A stretch of 7,466 nucleotides of DNA from Planctomycetota bacterium (lineage in GTDB: Bacteria > Planctomycetota > Phycisphaerae > Sedimentisphaerales > Anaerohalosphaeraceae), in NCBI GenBank assembly GCA_003644175.1, contig QNBS01000110.1, positions 1 through 7,466 on the forward strand, given 5' to 3'. The position numbers were made by a program, and so were the translations under genes. This document shows, piece after piece, positions 6,556-7,466 of the stretch. Position 1 is the stretch's first letter; each line of letters opens with the position of its first letter. The notes beneath the pieces are model-generated. The model was not told the DNA's origin and made no database searches. It saw nothing but the letters and a program-made list of their open reading frames with translations.

Positions 6556-7466
6556 ATGAGCGAAATTGCAACCGAACAAAAACTTCAGCTCGGACAGGTC
6601 CTGCTCGACAGGAAGATTGTTACCGAAGAGCAGGTCCAAAGAGCCCTCAAACGGCAGAAGGAAGGCACGCATCACAAGCTGCTTGGGGAACTGTTCATCG
6701 AGATGGGTTACTGCTCCGAGAACCAGATAGCCTCGGCGCTTGCCCATGCCTACGGTGTGCCCTACGCACAGATAACGCCCAAGATATGCGACCCCGCCGT
6801 CGTCGAGATTCTGCCGCGGAATTTCCTCGAAGAGCACTCCGTCCTGCCCCTGTTCAAGGTCTATGATTCGCTCACCATCGCCGTCAGCGAACCGTCCAAC
6901 GTCTTTCTCATCGATGAAATCCAGCGGCTCAGCAACTGCAAAGTCCAGGTCGTCTGTGCGACAGTCAAGGATATCAAAGCGACGATGCAGACGTACATGC
7001 CCGCCGCAAACGTCTTTGTCATTGACGACATCATCGACGACGCCGCCCTCGAAGATTTCACGCTCATAGAGAACATTGCCGAAGACATCGGCGACCTGGA
7101 AGAAGTGGCCGGCCAGTCCCCCGTCGTCCGACTGGTCAATTCGCTGCTCTACAACGCCGTTCGTGAAAACGCCAGCGACATTCACATCGAGCCCGACGAC
7201 AAGAAGCTGCGGGTAAGATACCGCGTCGACGGCAGGCTGTATGAGAAGATGAGGCCGCCGCACCAGATGCATTCGGCAATCGTATCCCGTGTCAAGATCA
7301 TGGCCGAACTCGATATCGCTCAAAGACGCCTGCCGCAGGATGGGAGCATTCATGTCCTCATGGAGCAAAGGCCCATCGATCTGCGGGTCTCGGTTATGCC
7401 CGGAAGCTACGGCGAAAAGGTGGTCATCCGTGTCATTGACGCAAGAAAAATACTCAACAGCCTCGA
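6556..7466 (+). CDS. GspE/PilB-type secretion or pilus ATPase, 5' part, with MshEN domain
   Basis: The assembly ATPase that powers type II secretion or type IV pilus extension from the cytoplasmic face; 303 codons are visible and the frame is open at the right edge. ATG at 6556 gives MSEIATEQKL, preceded by GGA at 6544-6546. Residues about 10-150 are the MshEN/T2SSE_N domain: QLGQVLLDRKIVTEEQVQRA (11-30) and LLGELFIEMGYCSENQIASA (42-61), then GVPYAQI. An acidic linker (about 157-185, many Asp/Glu) leads to the catalytic half: SPVVRLVNSLL (188-198), SDIHIEP (207-213), RYRVDGRL (221-228), DIAQRRLPQDG (253-263) and LRVSVMPGSYGEKVVIR (277-293). Walker A would follow just outside the window. The family is clear; GspE versus PilB is not resolved. 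Some MshEN domains bind c-di-GMP, which is relevant because an HD-GYP gene lies two genes upstream. Confidence 0.95.
   Translation, partial: MSEIATEQKLQLGQVLLDRKIVTEEQVQRALKRQKEGTHHKLLGELFIEMGYCSENQIASALAHAYGVPYAQITPKICDPAVVEILPRNFLEEHSVLPLFKVYDSLTIAVSEPSNVFLIDEIQRLSNCKVQVVCATVKDIKATMQTYMPAANVFVIDDIIDDAALEDFTLIENIAEDIGDLEEVAGQSPVVRLVNSLLYNAVRENASDIHIEPDDKKLRVRYRVDGRLYEKMRPPHQMHSAIVSRVKIMAELDIAQRRLPQDGSIHVLMEQRPIDLRVSVMPGSYGEKVVIRVIDARKILNSL

Noticed and set aside
6421..7368. Long antisense open frame (315 codons) opposite the ATPase gene
   Set aside because: The plus strand encodes a clear GspE/PilB protein here with many family motifs; the antisense translation shows no recognisable domain and is a by-product of codon bias.

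Overview
The window is a dense, entirely plus-strand gene block from a diderm (outer-membrane) bacterium. A secretin, a TPR protein with a lipoprotein-like signal sequence and a GspE/PilB-class ATPase all point to a cell with an outer membrane. Base composition looks moderately GC-rich. The combination of an MshEN-type ATPase, an HD-GYP protein and a stand-alone STAS protein around a secretin would fit a planctomycete-like or deltaproteobacteria-like genome, but that lineage guess is weak and rests on general style rather than a marker gene.

Layout, left to right: (1) the 3' part of a secretin gene, open at the left edge, ending at 1381; (2) a 92-nt gap holding a strong perfect-looking stem-loop without a T-tract; (3) a ten-repeat TPR protein with a signal peptide (1474-2652); (4) a membrane-anchored PAS histidine kinase (2693-4111); (5) a single-domain response regulator (4128-4508); (6) a GAF-HD-GYP protein (4505-6196); (7) a small STAS protein (6193-6528); (8) the 5' part of a GspE/PilB-type ATPase (from 6556), open at the right edge. 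Gaps are 92, 40, 16, -4, -4 and 27 nt, so genes 3-8 look like one transcription unit, with two ATGA stop/start overlaps tying response regulator, HD-GYP and STAS genes together.

Reading as a system (inference): the outer genes are structural parts of a type II secretion or type IV pilus-like machine (outer-membrane channel, possible TPR pilotin, cytoplasmic motor). Between them lies a complete signalling cassette: kinase, receiver without output domain, probable cyclic-di-GMP phosphodiesterase, and STAS switch protein. The ATPase begins with an MshEN domain, a fold known to bind cyclic-di-GMP in some relatives. The attractive hypothesis is a locally encoded phospho-signal to c-di-GMP to motor control loop. 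Two details argue for something non-standard: the STAS protein has Gln at the usual phospho-Ser position, and the first MshEN motif lacks its usual Arg. No RNA genes, mobile elements, CRISPR arrays or repeats were seen.
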